The notes under the pieces: model-generated
Database searches by the model: none
The model's input: the letters and a program-made list of their open reading frames with translations, nothing else
Told to the model about the DNA's origin: nothing
In this document: positions 55,822 through 64,000 of the stretch, piece after piece
Layout: each line of letters starts with the position of its first letter
How positions within the stretch are numbered: the stretch's first letter is position 1
From: Arenibacter sp041392165
Lineage (GTDB): Bacteria > Bacteroidota > Bacteroidia > Flavobacteriales > Flavobacteriaceae
Length of the DNA: 64,000 nucleotides
NCBI GenBank assembly: GCA_041392165.1
Contig: JAWKMN010000001.1
Location: 620,001-684,000 of the forward strand
Direction: 5' to 3'
Translations under genes and position numbers: made by a program

Positions 55822-58482
55822 ATGGTAAAGAACATGTTTAAAAAGGCAGGATTTATTTTATTTTCAAGTTTTATGTTTTTTGGTTGTAAGCATAGTGAGG
55901 CTCCATGTACACCCGGTACAGAGGTGATAAATTATCCTTCCGCAGATTCATTGTCCCAGGTGCTGAATTGGCCCAAAGATTTAAATATCAGTGGATTTTC
56001 GGGTCCCGATCTAACACCAAGTCCCGCTTGTATGGCCGTAGCTGCAACAGGGGAGGTCTTTGTTGGGGTAGATATGATGGGTTCTCTAGGGAAGGAGATG
56101 AACAAAGGGGTTATAAAGCGTTTGGTAGATTGCAATCACGACGGAATAATGGATTCCCATACCGAATTTGCCCAGGTGGATAACCCAAGGGGAATTTTGG
56201 CCATTGGGGATGAGGTATTTGTCCTGCATACCACTTTCTCGCCGGAAACGGGAAAGTCCTTTAATATTGATTTGGTGGTATTTGAAGATAAGGATAAAGA
56301 TGGTGTGGCCGATGGTCCTGCAAAGGTCTTAATTAAAAATTTGAGCAATTCCAAATATTTGGCGGAGAGGGGAACAGATCATGCTACCAATGGTATTCAG
56401 ATGGGTATAGACGGATGGATATACATTGCCGTGGGCGATTTTGGGTTTCACAATGCCACAGATCGTGATGGAACGCAATTGACCATGCTGGGCGGCGGAG
56501 TATTACGGGTACGTCCCGATGGAACCGAAATGGAAGTATATACCCATGGTTTACGAAATATATACGATGTGGCCATTGATCCTTTTATGAATATCTATAC
56601 CAGGGGCAATACCAATGATGGCGGGGGATGGAACATCAGGTTTATTCATCAGATACAATCAGCGGAATATGGTTATCCTATGTTGTTCAAGCATTTTACG
56701 GAAGAGATACTGCCCGCCTTGGTGGATGTTGGTGGAGGATCTGGAACAGGATCGCTTTATATGAACGACAGCCGCTGGCCGGAAAAATATAACAATGTTC
56801 CCATGATGGCCGATTGGGGCAGAAGTTACCTGTATTTTCATAGGTTGACCGAAAACGGGGCCAGTTTTATCCAGGATGAGGAAGAGTTTATACAGCTGCC
56901 ACAGATAACCGATGTGGATGTGGATGCGGCCGGTGCCATGTATCTTTCCGCCTGGGATGGAGCGGGATATTCCGGAAGCCCGGATAAAGGGTATGTGGTA
57001 AGGGTTTTGCCCGAAAATTATAATTACGAACCATTCCCCGATCCAAAGGATTTCTTCTGGACAGGCAGTTTGGTGGACCTGATAAAGGCGAATAACGCCA
57101 AGACCCGTTTAAGTGCACAATACGAATTGATCAAAAGGGGGAAAGGTGCCGATAAGGTATGGCAATTGGCCCAAGACAATTCGTTGTCATTGGAGGTACG
57201 TGCCGCGGCTATATTCACTTTTGCACAATTGGCGGGGGAAGAAGGAATAGACCGGCTGGTTTCTTTAACCCAAGACCCACAAGTACAAGAATTTGCCTTG
57301 AGGGCTTTGTCGGACCGTTTGGCTATTTTGGATAAGGTGCCTACAGCACCATTTGTAAAAGCATTAAAGTCCGGTTCTGACCGGGTAAAAGCAGCGGCAA
57401 TTGTTGGTTTGGGCAGATTGGACAGAAAAGAGGTAGCCGATCTTTTATTGGAGATTCCGGTTCCAAGCAGCTTTAAAGCCCCTGTAGTAGGTACGGAAGG
57501 CCCCCATGCCAGGCCAAACGCCGAAATTGTTGTTCCGCATTTAGCGGTCAAGGCATTGGTTCAATTGGATGCCGTGGACGCCTGTGTCAATGCTTTGGAT
57601 ACCGATAAAAGGGATATGGCACTTTGGGCAATGCGATATATGCATAGTCCAAAAGTTGTTGATGGAATGATAAAGGCCTATGGAAACACAGAGGATGCTG
57701 TTTTCAAAAATAAAATAATCAATACCATGGCACGTATTTATCATCAGGAAGCACCTTATGATACCTCCTGGTGGTGGAGTACCCGCCCGGATACCCATGG
57801 CCCGTACTATAAAACGGTAGAATGGGATTATACCCCAGTAATACGATCGTTCCTAAAGGAGGAATGGGAAAAATCCTCGGAAGATGAAAAGGAACTGTAC
57901 GCAGCTTTGAACAGTAAGTACCGATTGGCGATCGATGATTTTGGTACGGTGGACATTTCGGCCCCCAAAGAGGATATGCCCACGGTGGACATTGAAAAGA
58001 TTAAGAACAAAAAAGGCCAGATCGGGGAGGCTTCCATTGAGGATATCATGATCGCCTTGAAAAATATAAAGGGCGACCCCGAAAAAGGAAAGGAAATTTT
58101 TAAGACCCAGGCTTGTTTTACCTGTCACAGTGTATCTACAAGTGAAGTAATGAAAGGGCCTTTTATGGGGCAAATAGGTTCTATTATGAACAGGGAGCAG
58201 ATTGCAGAGTCCATACTGAAGCCCAACGCCTCTATTTCCCAAGGATTTTCAACGGTACAGATACATACCAAGGGAGGGGATAATTATGTTGGTTTTGTGA
58301 CCCAGGAATCGGCAACGGACCTGACCTTAAGAAATATTGCAGGAGTGGCTACCCAGTTAAAAAAGTCGGATATCGCGGAAAGAAAAGAGTTGGAGACCTC
58401 CATGATGCCCTCTGGTTTGGTGAATGCACTGAGTTATGAGGAAATGGCTTCCTTGGTAGCGTATTTGGAGCAACAGAAATAG
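55822..58482 (+). CDS. Large lipoprotein: sorbosone-dehydrogenase-like propeller, HEAT-like repeats and C-terminal cytochrome c
   Basis: This protein of about 886 residues has a lipobox (SSFMFFGC). Residues about 40-420 form a quinoprotein-type beta-propeller with DCNHDGIMD, GTDHATNGIQMGIDGWIYIA and HGLRNIYDVAIDP. Residues about 430-640 show HEAT-like helical repeats (EVRAAAIFTFAQLAG, SDRVKAAAIVGLGRL). The C-terminus has one heme c site, ACFTCHSV, at about residue 765, and a distal Met candidate in MMPSG. The layout fits membrane-bound dehydrogenases with a putative heme-binding domain (TIGR02603, from memory). The electron donor is unknown; the cbb3 oxidase next door is a plausible acceptor. 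Start is ATG 55822 or 55834. Confidence 0.75.
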   Translation: MVKNMFKKAGFILFSSFMFFGCKHSEAPCTPGTEVINYPSADSLSQVLNWPKDLNISGFSGPDLTPSPACMAVAATGEVFVGVDMMGSLGKEMNKGVIKRLVDCNHDGIMDSHTEFAQVDNPRGILAIGDEVFVLHTTFSPETGKSFNIDLVVFEDKDKDGVADGPAKVLIKNLSNSKYLAERGTDHATNGIQMGIDGWIYIAVGDFGFHNATDRDGTQLTMLGGGVLRVRPDGTEMEVYTHGLRNIYDVAIDPFMNIYTRGNTNDGGGWNIRFIHQIQSAEYGYPMLFKHFTEEILPALVDVGGGSGTGSLYMNDSRWPEKYNNVPMMADWGRSYLYFHRLTENGASFIQDEEEFIQLPQITDVDVDAAGAMYLSAWDGAGYSGSPDKGYVVRVLPENYNYEPFPDPKDFFWTGSLVDLIKANNAKTRLSAQYELIKRGKGADKVWQLAQDNSLSLEVRAAAIFTFAQLAGEEGIDRLVSLTQDPQVQEFALRALSDRLAILDKVPTAPFVKALKSGSDRVKAAAIVGLGRLDRKEVADLLLEIPVPSSFKAPVVGTEGPHARPNAEIVVPHLAVKALVQLDAVDACVNALDTDKRDMALWAMRYMHSPKVVDGMIKAYGNTEDAVFKNKIINTMARIYHQEAPYDTSWWWSTRPDTHGPYYKTVEWDYTPVIRSFLKEEWEKSSEDEKELYAALNSKYRLAIDDFGTVDISAPKEDMPTVDIEKIKNKKGQIGEASIEDIMIALKNIKGDPEKGKEIFKTQACFTCHSVSTSEVMKGPFMGQIGSIMNREQIAESILKPNASISQGFSTVQIHTKGGDNYVGFVTQESATDLTLRNIAGVATQLKKSDIAERKELETSMMPSGLVNALSYEEMASLVAYLEQQK

Positions 58483-58775
58483 CGGAAGTACTTCCTTCTA
58501 CATAAATATTTATTGGTTATTGCACAAGAATATGGGAACTGTTCCAAACAGTTCCCTTTGTAGTCAATAGAATTCCCGAAGCCTGTCCGTGCCGTTCAGG
58601 ACGGGGCTCTGCCATGGGTGTAGCGCCATAGGAAGCCAATATACACGGTTTTGTATTGTTTTGTCCTGTATCTGGGTACTTGTAGCACAGCGGTCCTGCT
58701 CCCTATACCTCGTACGCTCTGCGTTGAGGTAGCTCATATATTACATATATTAATTGTTTCTGTTCCCTAAAGTTA
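58483..58775. other. Intergenic region between convergent lipoprotein and ccoI genes
   Basis: No gene is visible in 293 bp. The middle (58570-58740) is richer in GC than its flanks and contains short inverted repeats, for example TACCTC...GAGGTA near 58707-58732, and CGTTCAGG as in the other repeats. It looks like another repeat-derived spacer. Confidence 0.4.
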
Positions 58776-61169
58776 TTATCGGGATAATTGGTTCTGTGTT
58801 AGTTTTCTTCCCAGAAGGTTTGTTGCCACAGTAGTAAATACAACAATACTGATAGAACTTAATGGCATAAGGATGGCCGCAATAACCGGCTGTAATTGTC
58901 CGGTTACCGCAAAGTATAATCCCACTACGTTGTACATTAAAGAAAGTATGAAACTTAGTTTTATGATTTTGATGGCTTTTTTTGAGGCCAGGATATACCG
59001 ATATAGGGATTTGAAATTTTTGGCGTCCAGAATACCGTCACAGGCCGGAGAAAAAACATTTACGTTTTCCGAAATGGCTATGCCAACATTGCTCTGCGCC
59101 AAAGCCCCTGCATCGTTTAGTCCGTCTCCTACCATCATTACCTTTTTATTTTGATCCTGGAGCGATTTTATGAATTGGAGCTTACTGTCGGGTTTTTGAT
59201 TGAAATATAAAGGTGTTCCTTCGGGCAATAATTGGGCAAGCTTGGCCTTTTCCCCTGCATTATCACCTGATAGGATTGCCAATTCCATGTTGCGCGACAT
59301 TGTTTTAAATACTTCTTCTACCCCGTCCCGGTATTGGTTCTGAAAAATAAAACAGCCCTTGTATTGGTCGTTGGAGCTCAAGTGGACCGAGGTACTGTCC
59401 CTATTCTTTATTTCCGAATGGCCAACAAAGGCGGCAGATCCAATTTTAACGCTGTCCTTCACCGTAGCACCTTTGATTCCCTCGCCCAAATATTCCTCGT
59501 ATTCCTCTAGTGTTACAATGTTATGTTCGGCCAATATATCATAGAGTTTTCTGCTCAATGGGTGATTGGAGGAACGTAGGGTGTTTTTTAACAAGGATTC
59601 CTCTTCACTGGTCAGTTCAAGACCTTCATAATGGACATTTCCTTTTTCAGCTGTGGTGATGGTGCCTGTTTTGTCGAAAATAGCGGTATCTATTTGGGCC
59701 AATTGCTCTATGGTCCGGGCGTCCCTCAAGTAAAATCCGTGGCGGCCAAAAATTCGCAACATATTGCCCAGGGTAAAAGGAGCTGCAAGGGCAATGGCGC
59801 AAGGGCAGGCAATTATGAGCACGGCCGTAAAGACATTTATTGTTTTACCAGGGTCTAGTATTAACCATATTAGGGCAGATACAAAAGCGATGGTCAGGAC
59901 GGCAATGGTGAATCTTTTACCGATACTGTCCGTCAAGGTTTGGAAGTTTCCGGATTTGTCCTGTTGGAAGACCGCATTGCTCCAAAGCTGTGTAAGATAG
60001 CTTTGGGAAACAGATTTTATAGCTTCAATTTCTATGGCACTGCTGATCTGTTTTCCGCCGGCATAGACCTTGTCTCCCGATATCTTGTCCACTGGTTCAG
60101 ATTCCCCCGTAACAAAACTGTAATCGATCTTGGCATTTCCGTTGATCAGAATAGCGTCCACAGGAATCAATTCCCCATTTCTGATAAGGAGTCTATCCCC
60201 TGCTTTAATATCGTATACCTGTGTGCTCTTTTCTGTATTGTTATCGGTTATTGTAGTAACGGCAATAGGAAAATAGGATTTATAATCCCGCTCAAACGAT
60301 AGATAGGAATACGTTTTTTGTTGAAAGAATTTGCCCAAGAGCAAAAAGAAGACCAAACCCGTTAAGCTATCGAAAAAACCCGATCCCCAATCGAAAATGA
60401 TTTCCACTGTACTGCGAAGGAATAAAACCAAAATACCAAGTGCAATAGGAATGTCTATATTCAAGAACTTGGACCTTAGTCCTTTGTATGCCGAAATAAA
60501 ATAATCTTGGGCGGCATAAAAAACCACGGGTAGGGAAAAGGCAAACATAAGCCATCTAAAAACCCCTTTAAACTGTTCCAGCCAAAATTCGCCAACCTCA
60601 AAATATTCGGGAAAGGAAAGAAACATGACATTTCCGAAGGCAAAGCCGGCAATCCCCAATTTATAGGACAAACTGCGGTTCTTTCCTTTTTCGGTCTTGC
60701 CAAAATCATCCAAGGAAATGTAAGGTTCATAACCAATTATGGACATTAACAGCACCAATTCTTTAAGTGAAACCTTATTGGAATTAAAGGTAACCCTCAC
60801 TGTCTTTTTAGGAAAATCTACTTGGGAACTGTTTATTCCCTTGTTTAATTTTTGCAGGTTTTCCAATATCCAAATACAGGAACTGCAATGAATATGTGGA
60901 ATGTACAAATTAATGATCTGGATACCGCTATCATTAAATTCGATCAGTTTTTCTACAATGTCTTGGGACTCAAGAAAATCGTATTTTCCTTCCACTTCCT
61001 GAGACGGGGCACCTGCAGCGGACTGTAGATCATAATAGTAAGACAGGTCGTTGTTGGAGAAAATCTCATAAACGGTTTTGCATCCGGCACAACAAAAATT
61101 TTTGTCATTGTGGTATACGGGGTTTTTCCCGCAATCGTCACCACAATGATAGCACATTGCCTTATCCAT
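58776..61169 (-). CDS. ccoI: cbb3 oxidase copper-translocating P-type ATPase
   Basis: This 797-residue P1B ATPase has an N-terminal Cys-rich metal-binding extension (MCYHCGDDCGK, NFCCAGCKTVYEIF), an HMA domain with HIHCSSCIWILENL and the membrane CPC motif in IIACPCAIALAAPF. The actuator region includes SFVTGESEPVDKISG, the phosphorylation site is AIFDKTGTITT and the hinge is MVGDGLNDAGALAQ. It exports copper to the periplasm for oxidase assembly. It is divergent from fnr and shares an FNR-type site with it. Confidence 0.94.
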   Translation of the reverse strand: MDKAMCYHCGDDCGKNPVYHNDKNFCCAGCKTVYEIFSNNDLSYYYDLQSAAGAPSQEVEGKYDFLESQDIVEKLIEFNDSGIQIINLYIPHIHCSSCIWILENLQKLNKGINSSQVDFPKKTVRVTFNSNKVSLKELVLLMSIIGYEPYISLDDFGKTEKGKNRSLSYKLGIAGFAFGNVMFLSFPEYFEVGEFWLEQFKGVFRWLMFAFSLPVVFYAAQDYFISAYKGLRSKFLNIDIPIALGILVLFLRSTVEIIFDWGSGFFDSLTGLVFFLLLGKFFQQKTYSYLSFERDYKSYFPIAVTTITDNNTEKSTQVYDIKAGDRLLIRNGELIPVDAILINGNAKIDYSFVTGESEPVDKISGDKVYAGGKQISSAIEIEAIKSVSQSYLTQLWSNAVFQQDKSGNFQTLTDSIGKRFTIAVLTIAFVSALIWLILDPGKTINVFTAVLIIACPCAIALAAPFTLGNMLRIFGRHGFYLRDARTIEQLAQIDTAIFDKTGTITTAEKGNVHYEGLELTSEEESLLKNTLRSSNHPLSRKLYDILAEHNIVTLEEYEEYLGEGIKGATVKDSVKIGSAAFVGHSEIKNRDSTSVHLSSNDQYKGCFIFQNQYRDGVEEVFKTMSRNMELAILSGDNAGEKAKLAQLLPEGTPLYFNQKPDSKLQFIKSLQDQNKKVMMVGDGLNDAGALAQSNVGIAISENVNVFSPACDGILDAKNFKSLYRYILASKKAIKIIKLSFILSLMYNVVGLYFAVTGQLQPVIAAILMPLSSISIVVFTTVATNLLGRKLTQNQLSR

Positions 61170-61194
61170 AGATTATTTACTTAATACCTGTCTG

Positions 61195-61268
61195 CAAAGA
61201 TGTTCATGATTGCCATTTAAAAACATGATAATTGTCAGTTATTCCTCTGCTATTAACCTTTAAATTTG
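61195..61268. promoter_or_regulatory. Divergent ccoI/fnr promoters sharing one FNR-type palindrome
   Basis: TGATAATTGTCA at 61226-61237 lies exactly midway between two -7-like boxes. On the plus strand, TAAATTTG (61261-61268) is an exact TAnnTTTG match before fnr. On the minus strand, CATCTTTG (61195-61202) has one mismatch and precedes ccoI. Each box centre is 33 bp from the palindrome centre, so one bound dimer could activate both genes from a class II position. Confidence 0.68.
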
Positions 61269-61291
61269 CCGTATCAGGTAATTTTTTAGTT

Positions 61292-61978
61292 ATGGGCAGA
61301 TGTGAAAATTGTATTATTCGTCAATTCAATTCCTTACGGGCAATGAGCAAGGAAGAATTGAAAAGGGTCTCTGATACCAAAACTACCAAATTAGTAAAAA
61401 AAGGCGAAACCATTTTTGGGGAAGGAGAAAAGCTCAATGGGGTTTATTGTGTAAGGGACGGGGTCTCCAAGTTGTCCAAATTAAGTCCGAACGGAAAAGA
61501 TCAGATAGTAAAACTGGCAACCAAAGGGGCGTTATTGGGACAGCGTTCCGTAATTACAGAAGAGGTGGCCAACCTAAGTGCCATTGCCGTAAACGATATG
61601 CAGGTCTGTTTTGTTCCTAGAGATGCCATTATGGATAGTCTTAATAACAATCCCAATTTTGCAGTGGAAGTATTGAGACATATAGCCCATGATTTAAAGG
61701 AAGCCGATGATGTTATTGTGAATATGTCGCAAAAGACCGTAAAGCAGAGGATAGCAGAAGCCTTTATATATTTGGAGGAAAATTTTGGGAATGATAGGAA
61801 CGGCTATTTGGCCTTGACATTATCCAGGGAAGATATTGCCAATGTAGTGGGTACTGCAACGGAATCTGCCATTCGGATTATATCGGATTTCAAAAAATTA
61901 GGATTGATAAAAGCCTACGGAAAGAAAGTGGCCATTGCGGACAGGAAGGCCCTTGATGATATTGCAAAAGGAAGTTGA
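61292..61978 (+). CDS. FNR/CRP-family transcriptional regulator
   Basis: The protein has 228 residues. The N-terminus MGRCENCIIRQF carries two Cys in a CxxC arrangement, with further Cys in GVYCVRDG and MQVCFVP, so an oxygen-labile iron-sulfur cluster is plausible. Residues about 30-130 form a cyclic-nucleotide-binding-like beta-roll. The C-terminal winged helix contains LSREDIANVVGTATESAIR, in which Glu and Arg are spaced as in the FNR recognition helix. I chose ATG 61292; an upstream in-frame TTG overlaps the operator. It probably controls ccoI, ccoS, hemN and itself. Confidence 0.88.
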   Translation: MGRCENCIIRQFNSLRAMSKEELKRVSDTKTTKLVKKGETIFGEGEKLNGVYCVRDGVSKLSKLSPNGKDQIVKLATKGALLGQRSVITEEVANLSAIAVNDMQVCFVPRDAIMDSLNNNPNFAVEVLRHIAHDLKEADDVIVNMSQKTVKQRIAEAFIYLEENFGNDRNGYLALTLSREDIANVVGTATESAIRIISDFKKLGLIKAYGKKVAIADRKALDDIAKGS

Positions 61979-62214
61979 TGTGAGTCCTGCGGTTCTATCC
62001 TTATCCTTGTAGGGGTGATATTTTTCTTTATATAATTATCCTATCAGTTATTTTTTTTGCCAATAATTATTATCGCCAAATGGGCTATGTTTAAGTTCTT
62101 TGGCAGTAACGGCCCGCTCTAAAAAGCTGATAAATATCATAGTTCAGGTTTTTGGCTTCCTGTAATTTTACCTTGTTGTTTTGACCCGTATATGAGGTTT
62201 TTATATAATATAAA
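61979..62214. other. Spacer between the FNR-like gene and repeat copy 2
   Basis: No gene or clear signal in this 236-bp AT-rich stretch. Together with the repeat that follows it makes a gene-free gap of about 430 bp. Confidence 0.4.
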
Positions 62215-62403
62215 ATGAGCATAAACAAATTTAGTTTTTTGCATACCCACCGAAATCGAAGATTCACGAACACCTAAAAGTAAAAAGCAGGGATTTGTGA
62301 GCAAATAATTAAATCTTTTGTGCGAAAGCACAGTGGTGGATCTTTGCATAAATTTTTTATTACACTCATTTTCAGATTAATAAAGATTTTTAAATAGATG
62401 AAA
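62215..62403 (+). repeat. Copy 2 of the conserved intergenic element with a GNRA hairpin
   Basis: This longer copy of the element at 29216-29350 holds an extra segment of about 50 bp between CACCGAAAT and AATAATTAAAT. The hairpin TGTGCGAAAGCACA is at 62319-62332. The string CCACC after GCATAC can pair with GGTGG after the hairpin; in copy 1 this pairing is only partly kept. Similarity continues to ATGAAA at 62398-62403, here followed at once by a TAG stop, after which the stress-protein frame starts from TTG 62408. Confidence 0.75.
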
Positions 62404-62407
62404 TAGT

Positions 62408-63303
62408 TTGAAAAAGATATTATTACCTACAGATTTTTCTCCTAATGCTTGGAATGCGACCAAATATGCAATTTCCATAGGCATGAAGAGTGGCGAGTTT
62501 TATATTTTAAATACCTATACACCTACCATTGCCTCATAGTAGGTTTATGGCTACAGGTGCCGGTGGCAAAGCTTGTGAGGATGTGGTAAGGCATAATTCC
62601 GAAAAAGGTTTGGATCAACTTTTGGCAAAGATACGGGATAAGTACCATAACCCTAAGCATAAGTTTATCCCTATTTCCTCCTTTAGTCTATTGGTAGATG
62701 AAATAAAGAACATTATAGAGACCCATCAAATTGGTTTGGTGGTCACGGAACAAAAGGGGCATCCGGATTGGAAGAAGTGTTCATGGGGAGCAATACCGTT
62801 AGAATAATAAAATGTATAAAGAACTGCCCTGTATTGGCCATACCCCAGCATTTTAAATTTAAGACCCCTTCCGAAATAGCTTTTGCAACAGATTTTAATA
62901 GGTTTTACACGACTTCAGAATTGAGGCCCCTTTGGAAATGGCGAAATCCTTTAAGGCGACTAGAGATAGTTCATGTGCAATATAGGATTTGCACTTGACA
63001 GAAGTCCAGCAATTCAACCTTAATATGTTGAGGAAATACTTAGGTGAAGTAGCGCATTATATACATACGGTATCCGAATTGAATTCGGTTTCCCAAACCT
63101 TGGAAGTTTTTGCAAATGAATTGGATATCCACTTGTTGGCCATGCTCAATTATCAGCATAGTTATATGGAAAAAATGACGCGTGAACCCGTAATTAAACG
63201 ATTGGCCTTTCATACTCAAATCCCCTTATTGGTAATACCGGAATTGGGGATGGGAACCCCACCAAACAGCAAAATGGAAAAGGAAATATCCGTAGCTAAT
63301 TAA
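62408..63303 (+). pseudogene. Universal stress protein with multiple frameshifts
   Basis: Pieces in all three frames together spell a two-domain UspA protein. They are KKILLPTDFSPNAWNATKYA (62408 on), SRFMATGAGGKACEDVVRHN, EEVFMGSNTVRIIKCIKNCP and LTEVQQFNLNMLRKYLGEVA through to the stop at 63303. I count about five indels: an extra base near 62536, a missing G near 62748, missing bases near 62932 and 62964, and one near 62985. Homologous residues between breaks are well conserved. Either the locus is recently inactivated or the assembly is poor here. Its 3' end overlaps the convergent small gene by 8 bp. Confidence 0.75.
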
Positions 63304-63523
63304 ATTCGTCCCTTAACGGATAATCCTCATAGAATTCCTTAAAGGTCTTGTCTGTGGTATACTTGTCCCTAAGTACCTTGAAAACCATAGATATGAGCAT
63401 TATTTGCCCAATAACGGTAATATAAAAAATCCAGTGGAATGGAAAGTCCATGGCCGCCATTATGGTCAGGGAAAAGAGGACCAAGGTGGTAGCCGCTACC
63501 TGGAATATGGCTGTATTTTTCAT
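63296..63523 (-). CDS. Small two-helix membrane protein of unknown function
   Basis: A 75-residue protein with two hydrophobic segments (ATTLVLFSLTIMAAM and WIFYITVIGQIMLISMVF) and a charged C-terminal tail with DKYTTDKTFKEFYEDYP. I do not recognise a named family. Small proteins of this kind occur beside universal stress genes in flavobacteria. The ATG start follows an AT-rich upstream region and the C-terminus converges on the broken stress gene. Confidence 0.65.
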   Translation of the reverse strand: MKNTAIFQVAATTLVLFSLTIMAAMDFPFHWIFYITVIGQIMLISMVFKVLRDKYTTDKTFKEFYEDYPLRDEFN

Positions 63524-64000
63524 ATGTTTATATTCATTGTTTTTTTATCTGTCAGATGTAATATCTAAGTAATCATTTTCGGTGGGTTTGAAAATTTTGT
63601 TAATGGATATTTCATATGTAGATATTTATTGTTTTTTAGCGGTCTTACCTGTCTGATTACATCGTTCAGGCGGGTGTAATTCGCATCTCTTCATTTGGGT
63701 TTGCCCGCCAGAATGAATCTTTCGGGCCGGCGACCAAATTTTGGTCGTGCTCATTTCATCTTTTTCATTACAAGTTATTGAAAATCAATAAGTTTTTATG
63801 TTAAATGACTGCTAAATATATTTGAAAAAATTGTTGTTGGTCATATGAAAATTTATAGGTATGATCGGGTCCTGGCTATATGGTCCTAACAATTAATAAA
63901 TTGGTACAAGGGGTTAAAATATCAGGGCAAACAGATTAAAAAATCATTTTCTATATTATTTGCACTATAAAGTGCCTTTTCGTCATTCTTCCTCCTCGCG
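63524..64000. other. Gene-free right end with palindromic repeat
   Basis: No coding frame is supported. Bases 63655-63775 are GC-richer and hold CGTTCAGGCGGG, an inverted GGCGGG...CCCGCC pair and a 17-bp palindrome at 63731-63747 (CGACCAAATTTTGGTCG). This relates it to the repeat at 51845-51965. The last 50 bases include a short hairpin GCACT-ATAA-AGTGC near 63961. Confidence 0.5.

Noticed and set aside
1..64000. tRNA, rRNA, CRISPR array, prophage or insertion sequence
   Set aside because: None was recognised on reading both strands; repeats found are short palindromic elements without transposase genes.

Overview
The window comes from a marine-type flavobacterium (family Flavobacteriaceae, Bacteroidota). 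The evidence is SusC/SusD pairs, Bacteroidota-style TAnnTTTG promoter boxes, a fused ccoNO gene in a ccoSNOQP-G-fixH cluster, short ProB/ProC proteins, and several flavobacterial palindromic intergenic repeats. I found no tRNA, rRNA, CRISPR array, phage or insertion sequence.

Region 1 (1-19.9 kb) is a polysaccharide utilization locus. It starts with the tail of a SusD gene. Secreted enzymes follow: a GH101-like endo-alpha-GalNAcase, a purple-acid-phosphatase-like phosphoesterase, a GH35 beta-galactosidase (frameshifted), an EEP-family phosphodiesterase, a GH123-like/DUF6067 glycosidase (frameshifted), a GH110 alpha-1,3-galactosidase and a beta-propeller glycosidase. The locus ends with a second SusC/SusD pair and a lipoprotein with two LamG domains. 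The enzyme set fits mucin-type, GalNAc/Gal-rich O-glycans. Two phosphoesterases inside the locus suggest phospho- or phosphono-substituents on the glycan.

Region 2 (19.9-33.4 kb) is a 2-aminoethylphosphonate (AEP) catabolic cluster directly downstream on the same strand. It holds an alkaline-phosphatase-superfamily remnant, phnA, phnY, phnW, two OPA-type MFS transporters, a phosphonate-associated alcohol dehydrogenase, a phosphodiesterase lipoprotein, a DAO-type flavoenzyme, a metallophosphoesterase, a second alkaline-phosphatase-superfamily enzyme and an XRE-cupin regulator. I propose that regions 1 and 2 form one system that strips and consumes AEP-decorated mucin-like glycans. This is an inference, and it is the most interesting feature of the window.

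Region 3 (33.8-48.9 kb) is mostly housekeeping and sugar metabolism: proC-proB-proA (proB broken by several indels), a siroheme synthase N-domain protein, xylB-xylA with a LacI regulator and a candidate LacI operator, a divergent sugar 1-kinase plus nucleotidyltransferase pair, hemN, a universal stress protein, a secreted amidohydrolase and a PIG-L deacetylase.

Region 4 (49.1-63.5 kb) is a microaerobic respiration island: the cbb3 oxidase operon (ccoS, ccoNO, ccoQ, ccoP, ccoG, fixH, TauE/SafE-like), a cytochrome c/HEAT lipoprotein, the CcoI copper ATPase, an FNR-like regulator and a broken universal stress gene. A palindrome TGAY-N4-GTCA lies upstream of hemN, of ccoS and between ccoI and fnr. 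In all cases it is centred 33 bp from a TAnnTTTG-like box, which defines a coherent FNR regulon.

Two cautions apply. At least six genes carry single-base indels, mostly in homopolymers, so part of the pseudogene signal may be sequencing error. Functions were assigned from recognisable motifs and memory of families, without database searches.
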